Part shown: piece by piece, positions 32,874 through 40,981 of the stretch
Layout: every line of letters begins with the position of its first letter
Numbering within the stretch: the stretch's first letter is position 1
Program-made: the position numbers and the translations under genes
Source of the DNA: an uncultured Collinsella sp.
Lineage (GTDB): Bacteria > Actinomycetota > Coriobacteriia > Coriobacteriales > Coriobacteriaceae
Direction of reading: 5' to 3'
DNA length: 51,949 nucleotides
NCBI GenBank assembly: GCA_905199225.1
Contig: CAJKFS010000015.1
Span: forward strand, 1 to 51,949
Notes under the pieces: model-generated
Seen by the model: only the letters and a program-made list of their open reading frames with translations
What the model was told of the DNA's origin: nothing
The model's database searches: none

Positions 32874-34793
32874 CTACTCCAGCTCAAACGCTCCGGTGTA
32901 GAGCTGGTAGTAATACCCGCGCTTGGCTATCAGCTCGTCGTGGTTGCCGCGCTCGATAATGCGGCCGTGGTCCAGGCAGATGATCGCGTCGGAGTTGCGC
33001 ACGGTGGAGAGACGGTGCGCGATGACAAACGTCGTGCGGCCCTCCATGAGCTTATCCATGCCTGCCTGCACGATGGCCTCGGTGCGGGTGTCGATGGAGC
33101 TCGTGGCCTCGTCCAGAATCATTGCCGGCGGATCGGCGACGGCAGCACGTGCGATCGAAATCAGCTGGCGCTGGCCCTGCGACAGCTGTGCGCCGTTGCC
33201 GGTGAGCATCGTGTCGTAGCCGTCGGGCAGGCGGGTGATAAAGTCGTCCGCGCCGGCGAGCTTTGCTGCCGCGATGCACTCCTCGTCGGTGGCGTCTAGG
33301 TTGCCGTAGCGGATGTTGTCCATCACGGTGCCGGTGAACAGGTTCACGTCCTGCAGTACCACGCCCAGCGAGCGGCGCAGATCGGCCTTGCGGATCTTGT
33401 TGACGTTGATGCCGTCGTAGCGAATCTTGCCGTCGGCGATGTCATAGAAGCGGTTGATGAGGTTGGTGATGGTCGTCTTGCCCGCACCGGTGGCGCCGAC
33501 AAACGCGACCTTCTGGCCCGGCTTGGCAAACACGGACACGCCGTGCAGCACCTCGTGGTCGGGCGTGTAGCCAAAGTCGACGTTGTCCATGACCAGGTCG
33601 CCGCGCAGCGGTACGTACTCGATCTCGCCGGTTGCGCGGTGCGGGTGTTTCCATGCCCACATGCCGGTGTGGTGGTCGGCCTCCTCGAACTCCCAAGTCT
33701 CGGGGTTCACCTGCGCGTTGACGAGCGTCACGTAGCCTTCGTCGGCCTCGGGCTCCTCGTCGATGAGCTCAAAGATGCGGTCGGCGCCGGCGAGGCCCAT
33801 GACCACGGCGTTGATCTGCTGCGAGATCTGACCGATCTGTCCGCAGAACTGCTTGGTCATGTTGAGGAACGGCACCACGACGGCGATGGACAGCGTCATG
33901 CCCGAGATGCTCAGGTTGGGCACGCCCAGCGCCAGGAAAATGCCGCCGGCAAGGGCCACCAACACGTAGAGCAGGTTGCCCAGGTTCATAAGGATAGGCA
34001 TGAGGATGTTGGCGTACATGTTGGCCTTCTGCGAGACCTCGAAGAGCTTTTCGTTGCGCTCGTCAAAATCGGCCTCGGCGGCAGACTCGTGGCAGAATGC
34101 CTTGACGACCTTCTGGCCGTTCATGACTTCCTCGATATGGCCCTCGACCACGCCGAGCTCGGACTGCTGCGCAATAAAGAAACGCGCGGAGTTGGAGCCG
34201 AGCAGCTTGGTCATAAAGGTCATAAAGACGACGCCGGCCACAATGACCAGGCACATCCACACGCTGTAGTACAGCATGATAAAGAATACCGTGACGATGA
34301 CGATGGTCGTCATGAGCAGGTTGGGCAGCGACTGGCTGATCATCTGGCGCAGCGTGTCGATGTCGTTGGTGTAGTGGCTCATGATGTCGCCGCGCTGGTG
34401 CGTGTCGAAGTAGCGGATCGGCAGGTCCTGCATGCGGTTGAACATCTTCTCGCGCAGCTTCTCGAGCGAGCCCTGCGTGACGATGGCCATGGCGCGGTTC
34501 CAGAAGAGCGAAGACAGGATGCCGACGCCGTAGATGCAGGCGAGGGTGGTCACGAGCTGTGCGATCTTGGGCTGTGCGGCTTCCCAATCGCCCGACTGCC
34601 ACGATTCGCTAATAATCTGCAGAGCGCTCTGAAGGAAGGTCGCGCCGATGGAGTTGATGATGGCGCAGAGCACCACGCCGACAACGACGAGGGGCAAAAG
34701 CACGGGGTAGAAGCCAAAGAGCGTCTTGATGAGGCGCGACATGGTGCCGCCCTTGCGGTTGAGCGCGCGCTCGGCGGTCGTTGCCTTACTCAT
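32874..34793 (-). CDS. ABC exporter subunit with consensus ATPase site
   Basis: This 639-residue fused permease-ATPase (type IV, multidrug/lipid exporter-like) has six helices in the first 330 residues and a nucleotide-binding domain from about 400. Walker A is GATGAGKTT, the signature region LSQGQRQ (LSGGQ-like), and Walker B MILDEATSSID with the catalytic Glu present. A segment between the two domains (MWAWKHPHRATGEIEY) is extra compared with most homologues. Its start overlaps the upstream ABC gene by 8 nt and AAGGAGG lies inside that gene, so the two are coupled and probably form a heterodimer. The substrate is unknown; the MarR regulator in the operon suggests a drug, bile component or other toxic compound. 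Confidence 0.92.
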   Translation of the reverse strand: MSKATTAERALNRKGGTMSRLIKTLFGFYPVLLPLVVVGVVLCAIINSIGATFLQSALQIISESWQSGDWEAAQPKIAQLVTTLACIYGVGILSSLFWNRAMAIVTQGSLEKLREKMFNRMQDLPIRYFDTHQRGDIMSHYTNDIDTLRQMISQSLPNLLMTTIVIVTVFFIMLYYSVWMCLVIVAGVVFMTFMTKLLGSNSARFFIAQQSELGVVEGHIEEVMNGQKVVKAFCHESAAEADFDERNEKLFEVSQKANMYANILMPILMNLGNLLYVLVALAGGIFLALGVPNLSISGMTLSIAVVVPFLNMTKQFCGQIGQISQQINAVVMGLAGADRIFELIDEEPEADEGYVTLVNAQVNPETWEFEEADHHTGMWAWKHPHRATGEIEYVPLRGDLVMDNVDFGYTPDHEVLHGVSVFAKPGQKVAFVGATGAGKTTITNLINRFYDIADGKIRYDGINVNKIRKADLRRSLGVVLQDVNLFTGTVMDNIRYGNLDATDEECIAAAKLAGADDFITRLPDGYDTMLTGNGAQLSQGQRQLISIARAAVADPPAMILDEATSSIDTRTEAIVQAGMDKLMEGRTTFVIAHRLSTVRNSDAIICLDHGRIIERGNHDELIAKRGYYYQLYTGAFELE

Positions 34794-36600
34794 GTGCCTC
34801 GCCTCCTTCCTGGGTCTGAGCTTGCGTTACGGATGCCTCGGTGTCGGCCTCGACGGCTCCTTCGCCCTCGGCAGACATCTTGTTTTGCGAGGTGAAGGTC
34901 TCGCGGTAGATCTCGCTTGTCTTGAGCAGCTCGTCATGGTTGCCGATCTGCGCGATACGGCCACCCTCCATGACGATGATGCGGTCTGCGTCCTGCACGG
35001 AGCTGATGCGCTGGGCGATGATGAGCTTGGTTGTGTTGGGCAGATAGCTTGCCAACCCTGCGCGGATCTTGGCGTCGGTCTTGGTGTCGACGGCGCTGGT
35101 GGAGTCGTCCAGGATCAAGATCTTGGGGCGACGCAGCAGAGCGCGCGCAATGCACAGGCGCTGCTTCTGACCGCCCGAGACATTGGAGCCGCCCTGCTCG
35201 ATCCAGGTGTCGTAGCCCTTGGGGAAGCCGTCGACAAACTCATCGGCGCAGGCCAGATGTGCCGCCTCGCGGACTTCCTCGTCGGTGGCGTTCGGGTCGC
35301 CCCAGCGCAGATTCTCGGCGATGGTGCCGCTAAACAGCACGTTTTTCTGCAACACCATGGCCACTTGGTGGCGCAGCGCGTCTAGGTCGTAGTCGCGCAC
35401 GTCCATGCCGCCCACGCGCACGGTGCCTTCGGTGGCGTCGTACAGGCGGGCGATGAGGTTTACGAGCGTGGACTTGGCCGAGCCGGTGCCGCCGATGATG
35501 CCGATGGTCTCGCCGCTCTTAATGTGCAGGTCGATATCGTCGAGTGCCTGGCGCTTCGCATGCGCGGAATACTTAAAGCTCACGTGGTCAAAGTCGATGG
35601 AGCCGTCGGCAACCTCGAGCACGGGTTCGGCGGGATTGGCGATCGTGGGCTCGGCGGCCAGCACCTCGGTGATGCGGTGCGCCGATTCGTCGGCCATGGT
35701 CACCATGACAAAGATCATCGATAGCTGCATCAGGCTCATGAGGATTTGGAAGCCATAGGTAAAGATCGAGGAGAGCTGGCCCACGTCGAACAGCGTGCCC
35801 TGGCTCGTGATGATGAGCTTGGAGCCCAGGTAGATGATGACGACAAACGCGCCGTTGACGCAGATGTTCATCATGGGGTTGTTAAAGGCAAGCAGCTTCT
35901 CGGCGCGGGTGAAGTCCATCTGGACGTCGCGCGCAGCGGTCGCGAACTTCTCCTTCTCAAAGTCTTCGCGCACATAGCTCTTAACTACGCGCATGCCGGT
36001 GACGTTTTCCTCGACGGACTCGTTAAGGGCGTCGTACTTGTGGAACACGCGCGAGAAGATGGGACGCACCTTAAAGATGATAAAGAACAGCCCAAAGCCC
36101 AGCAGCGGAATGATGACCAGGTAGACCATGGCGACGCTGCCGCCCATGATAAATGCCATGGTAAAGGCGAAGATCAATACCAGCGGCGCGCGCACGGCGA
36201 TACGGATGATCATCATAAAGGCCTGCTGCACGTTGTTGATATCGGTGGTCAGGCGCGTGACGAGCGAGGAGCTCGAGAACTCATCGATGTTGGCAAAGCT
36301 GAACGTCTGGATCTTGTAGAACAGGTCGTGACGCAGGTTCTTAGCGAAGCCGCAACTCGCATGGCTGCAGGTGACGCCGGCAGCGGCGCCAAAAGCAAGC
36401 GACGTCAGCGCGATGAGCACCAAAAAGCCCGCGGTGGGAAGCATCTCGGCTACGGTGGTGCCATCTTTGATGGCGTCGATCAGGTTGGCGGTGATAAATG
36501 GAATCAGCATCTCGCAGAGCACCTCGCCAAGCACGAGCAACGGCGTGGCAACGGTGACTTTTATATAGTCGCGGATGCTGCCCATGAGGGTTTTAATCAT
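34786..36600 (-). CDS. ABC exporter subunit with degenerate catalytic site
   Basis: A 604-residue permease-ATPase partner of the next gene, with six helices in the first 320 residues. Walker A is GGTGSAKST, the signature VSGGQKQR, and Walker B ILILDDSTSAVD, where the usual catalytic Glu is Asp. In asymmetric heterodimeric exporters such as TM287/288 one subunit carries this Asp and the other a normal Glu, exactly the pairing seen here. It overlaps marR upstream and the second ABC gene downstream by 8 nt each, so all three are translated together. The C-terminus is Glu/Ala-rich. Confidence 0.92.
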   Translation of the reverse strand: MIKTLMGSIRDYIKVTVATPLLVLGEVLCEMLIPFITANLIDAIKDGTTVAEMLPTAGFLVLIALTSLAFGAAAGVTCSHASCGFAKNLRHDLFYKIQTFSFANIDEFSSSSLVTRLTTDINNVQQAFMMIIRIAVRAPLVLIFAFTMAFIMGGSVAMVYLVIIPLLGFGLFFIIFKVRPIFSRVFHKYDALNESVEENVTGMRVVKSYVREDFEKEKFATAARDVQMDFTRAEKLLAFNNPMMNICVNGAFVVIIYLGSKLIITSQGTLFDVGQLSSIFTYGFQILMSLMQLSMIFVMVTMADESAHRITEVLAAEPTIANPAEPVLEVADGSIDFDHVSFKYSAHAKRQALDDIDLHIKSGETIGIIGGTGSAKSTLVNLIARLYDATEGTVRVGGMDVRDYDLDALRHQVAMVLQKNVLFSGTIAENLRWGDPNATDEEVREAAHLACADEFVDGFPKGYDTWIEQGGSNVSGGQKQRLCIARALLRRPKILILDDSTSAVDTKTDAKIRAGLASYLPNTTKLIIAQRISSVQDADRIIVMEGGRIAQIGNHDELLKTSEIYRETFTSQNKMSAEGEGAVEADTEASVTQAQTQEGGEAHE

Positions 36601-37099
36601 CCAGTTCCTCCCAGGTTACACGGATTTTCTCGAGCATTTCGGCGAGCTGCTCGCGCTCGTCGTGGGTGAGGGCACCAAAGGCCTGCTCTCTAAAGCGAAT
36701 GCGGGCTGCCTGGTCGATGCGGGCGTTTTCCCGGCCGGTTTCGGTCAGGCGAATGGTGAGCTGCCGTCGATCCTTGGGGTTACGGCTGCGCTCGATGAGG
36801 CCGTTGAGCTCGAGTTTGGACAGGATCTCGGAAAGCGACCCCGGCTTGAGGTCAAAGTGCATGCCGAGTTCCTGCTGCGACATCTCGCCGCCGGGTTGCT
36901 TGGCCAGCAGGCAGATGATGGGCGCCTTGCCGGACACGCCTCCGCCATGAAAATGCATGTAATGGCCGCAAAACCCAAGCCCATTGAGGATTCGCTTGGC
37001 AAGCTTGTCTTCTGAGCTACCCGCTTCGGGTGCATCCGCCGGCTGTGACGGGTCGCCGCCGGGCTCGTGCGAACAAAGGTTAAGAGGTTCATCGCACAT
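36593..37099 (-). CDS. MarR family regulator of the ABC exporter operon
   Basis: This 168-residue winged-helix repressor has core PGGEMSQQELGMHFDLKPGSLSEILSKLELNGLIERSRNPKDRR (read in parts), with the wing arginines typical of MarR. The N-terminal 50 residues are unusual: Cys-rich MCDEPLNLCSH, then CGHYMHFHGGG, a His-rich stretch that could bind metal. It is the first gene of the operon and overlaps the ABC gene by 8 nt. The promoter just upstream is covered by an inverted repeat, so autorepression with release by a ligand is likely. AAAGGAG lies 12 nt before ATG 37099. Confidence 0.9.
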   Translation of the reverse strand: MCDEPLNLCSHEPGGDPSQPADAPEAGSSEDKLAKRILNGLGFCGHYMHFHGGGVSGKAPIICLLAKQPGGEMSQQELGMHFDLKPGSLSEILSKLELNGLIERSRNPKDRRQLTIRLTETGRENARIDQAARIRFREQAFGALTHDEREQLAEMLEKIRVTWEELDD

Positions 37100-37120
37100 G
37101 AATTAGTGTTGCTCCTTTCT

Positions 37121-37156
37121 TTAGTTAGGTAGTGGAATTGTTTTGTGCCTAACCAA
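37121..37156 (-). promoter_or_regulatory. Probable MarR operator
   Basis: TTAGTTAGG (37121-37129) and CCTAACCAA (37148-37156) are inverted half sites matching at 8 of 9 positions. They cover the -10 box and the expected transcription start of the marR promoter, so occupancy would block the polymerase. Confidence 0.65.
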
Positions 37157-37183
37157 TCTAGGAGCATGAGAAATGAATGTCAA
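37155..37183 (-). promoter_or_regulatory. Near-consensus sigma-70 promoter of the marR-ABC operon
   Basis: Read on the minus strand: TTGACA (37183-37178), 17-bp spacer, TAGATT (37160-37155). The start would fall near 37148, about 50 nt before the marR ATG. Confidence 0.8.
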
Positions 37184-37198
37184 GGTACCAAACTAGTG

Positions 37199-37338
37199 GT
37201 TACGCGGTTTTACCAAACCGCGTAACGGCTCGACGCTGCAAACCCGCCAGAGCGGCAATCTGCCTTTCAACTTCGGCGGCATGACCAGAAGGTCAATGCC
37301 GCCTCGTTTCAAGGCACCTTGCTCACTCTGGCGGGTTT
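37199..37338. repeat. Two-stem intergenic repeat, copy 2, with leading hairpin
   Basis: A leading hairpin GTTACGCGGTTT-TACC-AAACCGCGTAAC (37199-37226) precedes CGGCTCGACGCTGCAAAC. The outer stem AAACCCGCCAGAG (37240-37252) / CTCTGGCGGGTTT (37326-37338) encloses GGCGGCATGACC-AGAA-GGTCAATGCCGCC (37275-37303). The leading hairpin and following sequence recur at 51863-51949. This fills the first part of the 532-bp gap between marR and the kinase gene. Confidence 0.8.
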
Positions 37339-37447
37339 TCGCTGACTTCGCCAAAACATCGGCGTTGCCCGACCAGTCGTTTTGGCACTTAGGGACGTTC
37401 CTTATGTGCCGGCACTTGGGGACACTCCTTGGGCTAATTGCCGGGAT

Positions 37448-37501
37448 AGTCGTTGGGGACGTTCTTGTTTGACTAGTCATTTAAGAACGTCCCCAACGAC
37501 T
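37448..37501. repeat. Perfect 19-bp inverted repeat, GTCCCC family
   Basis: AGTCGTTGGGGACGTTCTT (37448-37466) and its exact complement (37483-37501) form a hairpin with a 16-nt loop. A single related arm (GACGTCCCCAATGACTACC) lies near 46050, after copy 3 of the two-stem repeat. Between 37380 and 37447 there are degenerate GGGACGTTC and GGGACACTC pieces. From 37502 to 37631 I see nothing beyond a likely promoter region. Confidence 0.75.
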
Positions 37502-37631
37502 ACCTCGTTTTCGTAACCTTTTCGCAACAATGCGCTCTTCGCGACCGTAGCGCCCGCTCACAACGTCCCCTGCGCTACACTTAGTCGCACTGTGGCGCTG
37601 CTGCGCCGTGCCCGAACCAAGGGAGACCCTC

Positions 37632-38456
37632 ATGAAGAACACTCAGCTGCTGCTGATCAACGATATGTGCGGCTACGGCAAGGTCGCGCTTTCCGCCATG
37701 CTGCCGGTGCTGTCGCACATGGGCTACCGCATCCACAACCTGCCGACGGCACTTGTGTCCGATACGCTCAACTATCCCAAGTTCTACATCCACGACACCA
37801 CCGAGTACGTGCGCCAGAGCCTCGCCATCTGGGAGGAGCTCGGCTTTGAGTTCGACGCCATCTCTACCGGCTTTATCGTGACCGAGGAAGAGACGCGCAT
37901 CATTTCGGACTTCTGCCACCGTCGCGCGCAAAAGGGTACCAAGGTGTTCGTCGACCCCATCATGGGCGACAACGGCAAGCTCTACGCCGGCGTGCCCGAG
38001 TCCACGATCGGTCTCATGCGCAGCCTGCTCGAGTGCGCCGACTATGCGGTGCCAAACTACACCGAGGCGTGCCTGCTCACCGATACGCCCATTGCCGAGC
38101 AAATCACGCCCGATGAGGGCCGCACTCTTGTGGATGCCGTGCGTGCCCTGGGCGCCAAGTCGGTGGTCATTACGAGCGCTGTGGTCGACGGTGCGAATGT
38201 CGTCATCGGTTACGACCATGTGGCGGGGGAGTACTTCACGATTCCCTTCGACCTGATCCCGGTCTATTTCCCGGGCACGGGCGACACGTTCTCGGCGGTG
38301 CTCGTCGGCCGCGTTATGGCAGGTTGGAGTCTGCAGCGCGCGACGTCCGATGCCATGCGCGTGGTGGCTGAGCTTATCGAGCGCAATGCCGACCAAGAGG
38401 ATAAGTCGGCTGGCCTTCCCATCGAGGCCTGCCTGGACGTGATTGACCATGAGTAA
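37632..38456 (+). CDS. Pyridoxal/pyridoxamine kinase-like ribokinase-family protein
   Basis: This 274-residue PfkB/ribokinase-fold kinase of the PdxK/PdxY type begins with LLINDMCGYGKVALSAMLPVLS, the usual substrate-binding start. VPNYTEACLLT is the conserved NxxEA motif of the family. The anion hole and catalytic Asp are in FPGTGDTFSAVLVGRVMAG (GTGD). It would phosphorylate vitamin B6 vitamers to the 5'-phosphate in the cytoplasm, for salvage in a gut host. ATG 37632 follows AAGGGAG; a TTG-type or ATG start at 37608 is less likely. The next gene starts before this one stops. Confidence 0.87.
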   Translation: MKNTQLLLINDMCGYGKVALSAMLPVLSHMGYRIHNLPTALVSDTLNYPKFYIHDTTEYVRQSLAIWEELGFEFDAISTGFIVTEEETRIISDFCHRRAQKGTKVFVDPIMGDNGKLYAGVPESTIGLMRSLLECADYAVPNYTEACLLTDTPIAEQITPDEGRTLVDAVRALGAKSVVITSAVVDGANVVIGYDHVAGEYFTIPFDLIPVYFPGTGDTFSAVLVGRVMAGWSLQRATSDAMRVVAELIERNADQEDKSAGLPIEACLDVIDHE

Positions 38457-38778
38457 TGCTGGCGAGGGCGGCGCCAAGCCTGCGGGCGGGGGCAAGCCGC
38501 TCGGCGCGCCGCGTGGCAAGCGTCCGCGTATCCGCGTGAGCTGCGTGGACCAGCTGGGTGCGTGCCGCTGCCACCATGGTCACAAGCCGGGCGACGTCTT
38601 CGACTTTGACCGCGACCGCGGCAAGATGTGTGCCATGGCCTGCCATGTGGGCTTTCCCTATATCGATATCCTGCGCTATGGCGGAACCGTGCCCGGCAAC
38701 GAGCCTGGTACGGCAAAGTTCTGCTGTCCCGAGGTCGATACGCTGAACGTCTGGCTTGCCGAGATCGTCGACGAGTAG
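38449..38778 (+). CDS. Small Cys-rich protein, TIGR04076-like
   Basis: This 109-residue protein begins with a Gly/Lys-rich leader and continues into RIRVSCVDQLGACRCHHGHKPGDVFDFDRDRGKMCAMACHVGFPYID, with six Cys in the core and CCPEVD later. It resembles the TIGR04076 family of unknown function, as I recall it. The Cys/His pattern suggests metal or cluster binding (inference). ATG 38449 overlaps the last codons of the kinase gene by 8 nt, so the two are coupled. A GACAAAG hairpin repeat follows the stop. Confidence 0.75.
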   Translation: MSNAGEGGAKPAGGGKPLGAPRGKRPRIRVSCVDQLGACRCHHGHKPGDVFDFDRDRGKMCAMACHVGFPYIDILRYGGTVPGNEPGTAKFCCPEVDTLNVWLAEIVDE

Positions 38779-38786
38779 TCGAGCGC

Positions 38787-38819
38787 AATGTGACAAAGGG
38801 ACAGTTCTTTTGTCACATT
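38787..38819. repeat. GACAAAGGGACAGTCCC hairpin repeat, copy 3
   Basis: AATGTGACAAAGGGACAG followed by TTCTTTTGTCACATT; two C-to-T changes weaken the right arm. It may serve as the terminator of the kinase operon. Confidence 0.75.
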
Positions 38820-38859
38820 CGCCGGTGGTGCCCCTTCTATTATGCTTGTAATCTCAAAT

Positions 38860-38942
38860 CTCTGCATTTCATCCGATTTTATGTTCTAAAAACTTTGCGT
38901 TTCATCGATAATCAAGCGTATAAAACTTTGCATTTAATTTGA
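38860..38942 (+). repeat. Three direct repeats at exactly 33 bp period upstream of the first DUF4143 ATPase
   Basis: TCTGCATTTCAT (38861), TTTGCGTTTCAT (38894) and TTTGCATTTAAT (38927) start 33 bp apart, each in an AT-rich stretch (AAAACTTTGC...). The last ends 20 bp before the ATPase ATG, so the repeats overlap or replace a promoter. A 33-bp period puts all three on one DNA face, which suggests cooperative protein binding. Confidence 0.75.
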
Positions 38943-38962
38943 TGACACTGAGGGGAGAGCCT

Positions 38963-40324
38963 ATGCTGCGCAGGAAAATAGCGGTAGAGCTGGAGCGTTG
39001 GCTGAAGTCTGCCGAGCAAAAGGCCTTATTCATTACGGGTTCTCGCCAGATTGGCAAAAGCTATTCGATTCGCGCATTTGGCAAAGCCAACCATGCAACC
39101 TACATCGAGCTTAACCTCATGGAAAATCGCCAGGCAAAAGATGCTCTTCTCGAGGCGCGGGATGCCGATGATTTCATCAGCAGGGTGACGCTTCTTTCGG
39201 GAAAGTCGATTGCACCAGGCAAAACGCTCGTGTTTATCGATGAGGTCCAAGAGGCCCCCGACATCATGACGATGGCAAAGTTCCTTGTTGAGGACGGGAG
39301 GTGCCGCTGGGCGTTTTCGGGGTCAATGCTCGGGACTCAGTTCAAGGGCGTCAGATCCTATCCCGTGGGGTATGTCCACGAGCTTAGGATGTTCCCGCTC
39401 GATTTTGAGGAGTTTTGCTGGGCAATCGGGGTGAGCGAAGGGGCTCGCCAAACGATACGCGACGCGTGCATCAACGAGAAGCCCATTCCTGGTTACATTC
39501 ATGACGCGATGATGGCAAACTTCAGGACCTATACCGTTGTCGGCGGAATGCCAGAGGTCGTGCAGCGTTTCCTTGACACGCGGGGCGACCTTGCCTCTGT
39601 TCGTCAGCTGCAGTCAGAGCTCAACGAACAGTACCGACGGGATATCTCCAAGTATGCAAGCGGGCGAGCCCTTCAGGTGCAGAGCATCTACGATCAGCTC
39701 CCTATTATGCTCGAGGGCGAAAACAAGCGCTTCGTGCTCAATTCCATTGACCCCAAGGCTCACTACGAGAAGTATCAGCGAGATTTTGTATGGCTTGTCG
39801 ATGCCGGCGTTGCCCTCAAAGCCGATATCGTAACCGAGCCAAAATCGCCCCTGCTCAAGACGGCACGGCCATCGCAGTTCAAGCTATATCAATCGGATAC
39901 GGGCATGTTGATGGCGCGCTACCCCGTTGGAGTCGCCCAAGCGGTGTATCTTGATAGCAAGGAGCCCAATCTGGGCGGCATTTACGAAAACGTGGTGGCC
40001 CAGCAGCTGGCTGCCCAAAATCGCCAGCTTTACTACTATCAGACAAAAAAGCGCGGTGAAGTGGACTTTGTGGTCGATGGACCGGATGGGACGGCTGTTC
40101 CGATCGAGGTTAAATCGGGCTCCTATTACCACGCGCACGCTGCGCTCGGTCATGTGCTTGATACGGCTGAATATGGCGTAAGGCTCGGGATTGTTTTCTC
40201 GAGAGGCAACGTTGAGCGCAACGGAGCGGTTCTCTATTTGCCGCTATATGCGACCTGGGCCCTTTCGGATGTTTTGGGCGACTCCTGTGCCAAGGGGATT
40301 AAGCTGGAGGTCAAGCCGGTCTAG
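38963..40324 (+). CDS. AAA ATPase with DUF4143 domain, copy 1
   Basis: This 453-residue protein of the bacterial AAA-14/DUF4143 group has Walker A GSRQIGKS at 26-33 and Walker B LVFIDEVQEAPD. SGSMLGTQFKGVRSYPVGYV is the sensor-like stretch, followed by FPLDFEEFCWAIG. The C-terminal DUF4143 domain ends in a nuclease-like core (YYYQTKKRGEVDFVV, then VPIEVKSG), an E-x-D...E-x-K pattern seen in PD-(D/E)XK enzymes. The role of the family is unknown; a defence, toxin or chaperone role has been suspected. GAGGGGAG lies just before ATG 38963. A homologue lies 650 bp downstream on the other strand, with equally spaced upstream repeats. Confidence 0.88.
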   Translation: MLRRKIAVELERWLKSAEQKALFITGSRQIGKSYSIRAFGKANHATYIELNLMENRQAKDALLEARDADDFISRVTLLSGKSIAPGKTLVFIDEVQEAPDIMTMAKFLVEDGRCRWAFSGSMLGTQFKGVRSYPVGYVHELRMFPLDFEEFCWAIGVSEGARQTIRDACINEKPIPGYIHDAMMANFRTYTVVGGMPEVVQRFLDTRGDLASVRQLQSELNEQYRRDISKYASGRALQVQSIYDQLPIMLEGENKRFVLNSIDPKAHYEKYQRDFVWLVDAGVALKADIVTEPKSPLLKTARPSQFKLYQSDTGMLMARYPVGVAQAVYLDSKEPNLGGIYENVVAQQLAAQNRQLYYYQTKKRGEVDFVVDGPDGTAVPIEVKSGSYYHAHAALGHVLDTAEYGVRLGIVFSRGNVERNGAVLYLPLYATWALSDVLGDSCAKGIKLEVKPV

Positions 40325-40336
40325 GGTCAGTCCCGG

Positions 40337-40367
40337 ATGTGACAAAGGGACAGTCCCTTTGTCACAT
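40337..40367. repeat. GACAAAGGGACAGTCCC hairpin repeat, copy 4
   Basis: ATGTGACAAAGGGACAGTCC followed by CTTTGTCACAT is a perfect palindrome starting 13 nt after the ATPase stop. Confidence 0.85.
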
Positions 40368-40370
40368 TCA

Positions 40371-40461
40371 TGAGTGTGGGTTTTCTCCCGTTTAGGGCGC
40401 ACTTGAACGCTCAAAGCGGGAGAAAATCCACGCTCATTTTTCATGTGGGAGATTATCCACG
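40371..40461. repeat. Inverted repeat with an extra third arm
   Basis: TGAGTGTGGGTTTTCTCCCG (40371-40390) pairs with 40417-40436 at 18 of 20 positions. A further partial copy, GTGGGAGATTATCCACGCTC, follows at about 40445-40464. It lies between the convergent ATPase and phosphatase genes and could end both transcripts. Confidence 0.65.
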
Positions 40462-40501
40462 CTCGTTTCGCGCCGAAGGCGTGGCCCGCGGCCTCGCTTG
40501 C

Positions 40502-40948
40502 CTACAGCTGCTCGAGTATAGCGGTGCAACCGGCGAGTACATCGCGGTAGGTGGCGTCGAAATTGCCGGTGTACCAGGGGTCGGCCACGTCGCCGGGTCG
40601 ATCGGTCCAATCGAGCAGGCGCGAGATCTTGCCATCGGGGTCCTTCCCAAAAATTCGGTACAGGCCGCGGGCGTTCTCGTCGTCCATATAGACAATGTGG
40701 TCCCAGTCGTCATACTCCGCGCGACGCACCTGACGTGCACGATGTGCGACGACGGGAATCCCGACTTCACGCAGCTTGGCAACGGTGCCACGATGCGGCG
40801 AGTTGCCGATTTCCTCGGTCGACGTTGCAGCGGAATCAATGACAAACTCCGCCTCGCGCCTAGCGCGGCGCACGAGCTCGGTAAACACCGACTCAGCCAT
40901 CGTCGAGCGACAGATATTTCCATAGCAGATAAAAAGAATGCGTTGCAT
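40502..40948 (-). CDS. Low-molecular-weight protein tyrosine phosphatase
   Basis: This 148-residue enzyme has the P-loop CYGNICRS at residues 8-15 (CX5RS, nucleophile Cys8) and the general-acid Asp in VADPWYTG. The length is typical. In Gram-positives such enzymes often oppose bacterial tyrosine kinases of capsule synthesis or act on protein arginine phosphate; no kinase is nearby. The ATG at 40948 is preceded by AGAAAGGA on the minus strand. It starts 34 bp after the stop of the second DUF4143 ATPase, so the two may share a transcript. Confidence 0.92.
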   Translation of the reverse strand: MQRILFICYGNICRSTMAESVFTELVRRARREAEFVIDSAATSTEEIGNSPHRGTVAKLREVGIPVVAHRARQVRRAEYDDWDHIVYMDDENARGLYRIFGKDPDGKISRLLDWTDRPGDVADPWYTGNFDATYRDVLAGCTAILEQL

Positions 40949-40981
40949 GAGCGGCTTCCTTTCTAGGCGGTCGTGCAGGGC

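Noticed and set aside
37600..38456. Start of the kinase at 37608
   Set aside because: ATG 37632 has AAGGGAG upstream and matches the family N-terminus; the earlier start adds eight residues without a site.
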